A stretch of 23,034 nucleotides of DNA, taken from IMG/VR virus record IMGVR_UViG_3300001768_000023, positions 1-23,034 of that record; one strand, 5' to 3'. Of this stretch, positions 21,230 through 23,034 are shown piece after piece. A model generated the notes under the pieces. That model saw nothing but the letters and a program-made list of their open reading frames with translations, searched no databases and had not been told where the DNA came from. Positions within the stretch are counted from its first letter, which is position 1, and each line of letters opens with the position of its first letter. Position numbers and translations under genes: made by a program. Source of the DNA: a virus.

Positions 21230-21276
21230 CCGTGGCGGGTGAGCGGAGTACGCGCGCGGGCGTCAGCATCTGCTGC

Positions 21277-23034
21277 ATGAACGCTATCGCACAGCCCCAG
21301 ATCGACAACCGCCGGCACGCTCGCTTCCTGTATTGGACCGGGTGGCGCGTCTGCGACATTGCGGACTATCTGGGCGAGAACGCGAAGACCATCCACAGCT
21401 GGAAGGACAGGGACAGCTGGGACCGCGCCGATACTGTAGAGCGGGTGGGCGGTGCATTGGAAGCCCGTTTGGTCCAGCTGATTCTGAAAGACCCGAAGAC
21501 CGGCGGCGACTTCAAAGAGATAGACCTGCTGCACAGGCAGCTTGAGCGCCAGGCGCGGATCCAGCGTTATCAGGGCGGCGGTACCGAGACCGATCTAAAC
21601 CCGAACATCGCGGCACGCAACGCGGGGGCGAAGAAGGCGCCAACGCGCAACGAGCTGAGCGAAGAGCAGATCGAGCAGCTGGTCGATGCCTTCCGCGAAG
21701 GGTGCTTCGATTACCAGCTGGACTGGTACCGCGCGGGCAATATGCGCACCCGGATGATTCTTAAGTCTCGGCAGATCGGTGCTACGTACTATTTCGCACG
21801 GGAAGCGCTGATCGATGCCATCACCACCGGCCGCAACCAGATTTTCCTGTCAGCCAGCAAGGCCCAGGCGCACCAGTTCAAAACCTACATGCAGGCGTTT
21901 CTCAATGACGTGGTGGGCGTCAAGCTGACCGGTGACCCCATCGTGCTGTGGAACGGGGCAGAGCTGCACTTTCTGGGTACCAACTACCGGACGGCTCAGG
22001 GGCGCAGCGGCAACTTCTACTTTGATGAGTTCTTCTGGGTGCATGGCTTCCAGCAGATCAACAAGGTGGCTTCGGGTATGGCGCTGCACAAAAAGTGGCG
22101 CAAGACCTATTTCAGCACCCCATCCACCATGGCCCATGAGGCCTACCCGATCTGGACCGGTGAGCAGCGCAACAAGCGCCTGCCGGCTGACAAGCGGGTG
22201 CGCATCGATGTGAGCCACGACGCCCTGGCGCAGGGGCGGCTGTGTGAAGACCGGGTGTGGCGGCAGATCGTCACGATTCTGGATGCTGAGGCGCGCGGGT
22301 GTGACCTGTTCGACCTGGAAGAGCTGCGCGAGGAATATGACGCCGACGCTTTTGCCAACCTGCTGATGTGCCTGTTCATCGATGACGGCGACTCGATATT
22401 CCCGCTCAAGCTGTTGCAGCCCTGCATGGTCGATACCTGGGAAGTGTGGGACGACTATAAACCGTTTGCGCCACGGCCAGTGGGTGAGCGGCCCGTCTGG
22501 GTGGGGTACGACCCATCGGAGAGCGGCGACAGCGCGGGGTTGATTGTGGCTATGCCGCCGCTGGTTGCGGGTGGGCATTTCCGGGTGCTGGAGCGCCACC
22601 AGTTCAAAGGTATGGATTTTCAGGCCCAGGCCGAGTTCATCCGCAAGGTGACGCAGCGCTACCGGGTGACCTATATCGGGCTTGATACCACGGGCATGGG
22701 CACCGGCGTTGCCCAGCTGGTGCGCCAGTTCTTCCCGGGGCTGACCACGTTCAGCTACTCGCCCGAGGTCAAGGTGCGTCTGGTGATGAAAGCCATGGAC
22801 GTGATCCGCAACGCCCGTCTGCAGTTTGATGCCGGCTGGACCGATCTGGCCGCCAGTCTCATGGCGATCCGCAAGACGATGACCCCCAGCGGTCGGCAGA
22901 TGACTTTTGTCGCTGGCCGCACAGATGAGACCGGCCACGCGGATCTAGCGTGGGCGCTTTTCCACGCACTACACAACGAACCGCTGGAAGGGCGCACCGG
23001 CGCCAATACAGCGCGCATGGAGATTATTGGATGA
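21277..23034 (+). CDS. P: Terminase large subunit ATPase P (P2 gpP)
   Basis: The 585-residue protein is close to P2 gpP in size and powers DNA packaging. Residues 10-50 hold a helix-turn-helix-like DNA-binding region (RHARFLYWTGWRVCDIADYL, KTIHSWKDRDSW). The family's variant Walker A, KSRQIGAT, is at 163-170, and Walker B FDEFFW at 249-254. The coupling motif YFSTPS is near 275-280. The C-terminal part has VWVGYDPSESGDSAGL and YIGLDTTGMGTGV, the RNase H-like nuclease core with its acidic residues. The ATG at 21277 fits the family's N-terminal length but has a weak ribosome binding site; an in-frame GTG at 21232 is an alternative. The stop codon is the last codon of the window. Confidence 0.97.
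   Translation: MNAIAQPQIDNRRHARFLYWTGWRVCDIADYLGENAKTIHSWKDRDSWDRADTVERVGGALEARLVQLILKDPKTGGDFKEIDLLHRQLERQARIQRYQGGGTETDLNPNIAARNAGAKKAPTRNELSEEQIEQLVDAFREGCFDYQLDWYRAGNMRTRMILKSRQIGATYYFAREALIDAITTGRNQIFLSASKAQAHQFKTYMQAFLNDVVGVKLTGDPIVLWNGAELHFLGTNYRTAQGRSGNFYFDEFFWVHGFQQINKVASGMALHKKWRKTYFSTPSTMAHEAYPIWTGEQRNKRLPADKRVRIDVSHDALAQGRLCEDRVWRQIVTILDAEARGCDLFDLEELREEYDADAFANLLMCLFIDDGDSIFPLKLLQPCMVDTWEVWDDYKPFAPRPVGERPVWVGYDPSESGDSAGLIVAMPPLVAGGHFRVLERHQFKGMDFQAQAEFIRKVTQRYRVTYIGLDTTGMGTGVAQLVRQFFPGLTTFSYSPEVKVRLVMKAMDVIRNARLQFDAGWTDLAASLMAIRKTMTPSGRQMTFVAGRTDETGHADLAWALFHALHNEPLEGRTGANTARMEIIG

Noticed and set aside
21850-22938. A 362-codon minus-strand frame opposite the terminase gene P
   Set aside because: It lies wholly within the strongly supported P gene and its translation has no recognisable domain; it is a shadow frame.
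1-23034. Search by eye for tRNA genes, CRISPR arrays, insertion sequences, diversity-generating retroelement parts and attachment sites
   Set aside because: No clover-leaf, regularly spaced repeats, transposase, reverse transcriptase or tRNA-like attachment core was recognised, and nearly all bases are occupied by phage genes.

Overview
The window is most of the late (structural, packaging and lysis) half of a P2-like temperate myophage, almost certainly a prophage in a high-GC gammaproteobacterium. A Pseudomonas-type or related marine host is plausible, but the sequence alone does not settle it. Gene order, overlaps and protein lengths follow the Escherichia phage P2 / Pseudomonas phiCTX plan, drawn in reverse. 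Apart from the terminase ATPase gene P and two accessory genes at the left edge, every gene is on the minus strand. Transcription of the main block therefore runs right to left: O N M L X, lysis genes, R S, then V W J I, tail fibre genes, then FI FII E E' T U D. P diverges from O on the plus strand and ends with the window. The portal gene Q is expected just beyond it.

Region by region: (1) 1-1983, a visibly AT-richer accessory pair on the plus strand, made of a 5'-truncated gene (possible ParB-like/HEPN-like protein) and a D12-class DNA adenine methylase. They sit where P2 carries the late activator gene ogr next to the attachment site, and no ogr-like gene is visible. (2) 1980-8400, the tail operon D, U, T (tape measure), E/E' with a P2-type -1 frameshift site, FII (tube) and FI (sheath). 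(3) 8559-11553, the tail fibre module: a collar-domain fibre (H), a small assembly protein, a free-standing mini collar protein, and a two-gene insert (DUF1566-like protein plus a beta-rich fibre-like protein) bounded by a 12-bp direct repeat. (4) 11558-14016, baseplate genes I, J, W and spike V. (5) 14088-17957, tail completion genes S and R, nested spanin genes, a mini terminase-like P-loop protein with a 71-residue partner, an N-acetylmuramidase endolysin, two holin candidates and tail protein X. (6) 17957-23034, head completion L, terminase nuclease M, capsid N, protease-scaffold O and terminase ATPase P.

The genes together build and release a contractile-tailed virion. P and M package DNA into N/O/L heads. 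FI, FII, T, E/E', U, D, V, W, J, I, R, S and X make the tail, and the H region supplies receptor binding. The endolysin, holins and spanins lyse the cell. Most genes overlap by a few bases (ATGA or GTGA junctions), implying translational coupling. A related GC-rich sequence with a TGT-N12-ACC/CCC core lies upstream of O and FI, and a weaker copy lies upstream of V. It is the best candidate for the Ogr/Delta-type activator site of the three late operons. The window is mostly conventional. The least explained parts are the mini terminase-like ATPase in the lysis cassette, the edge cassette with the methylase, and the flanked two-gene fibre insert.
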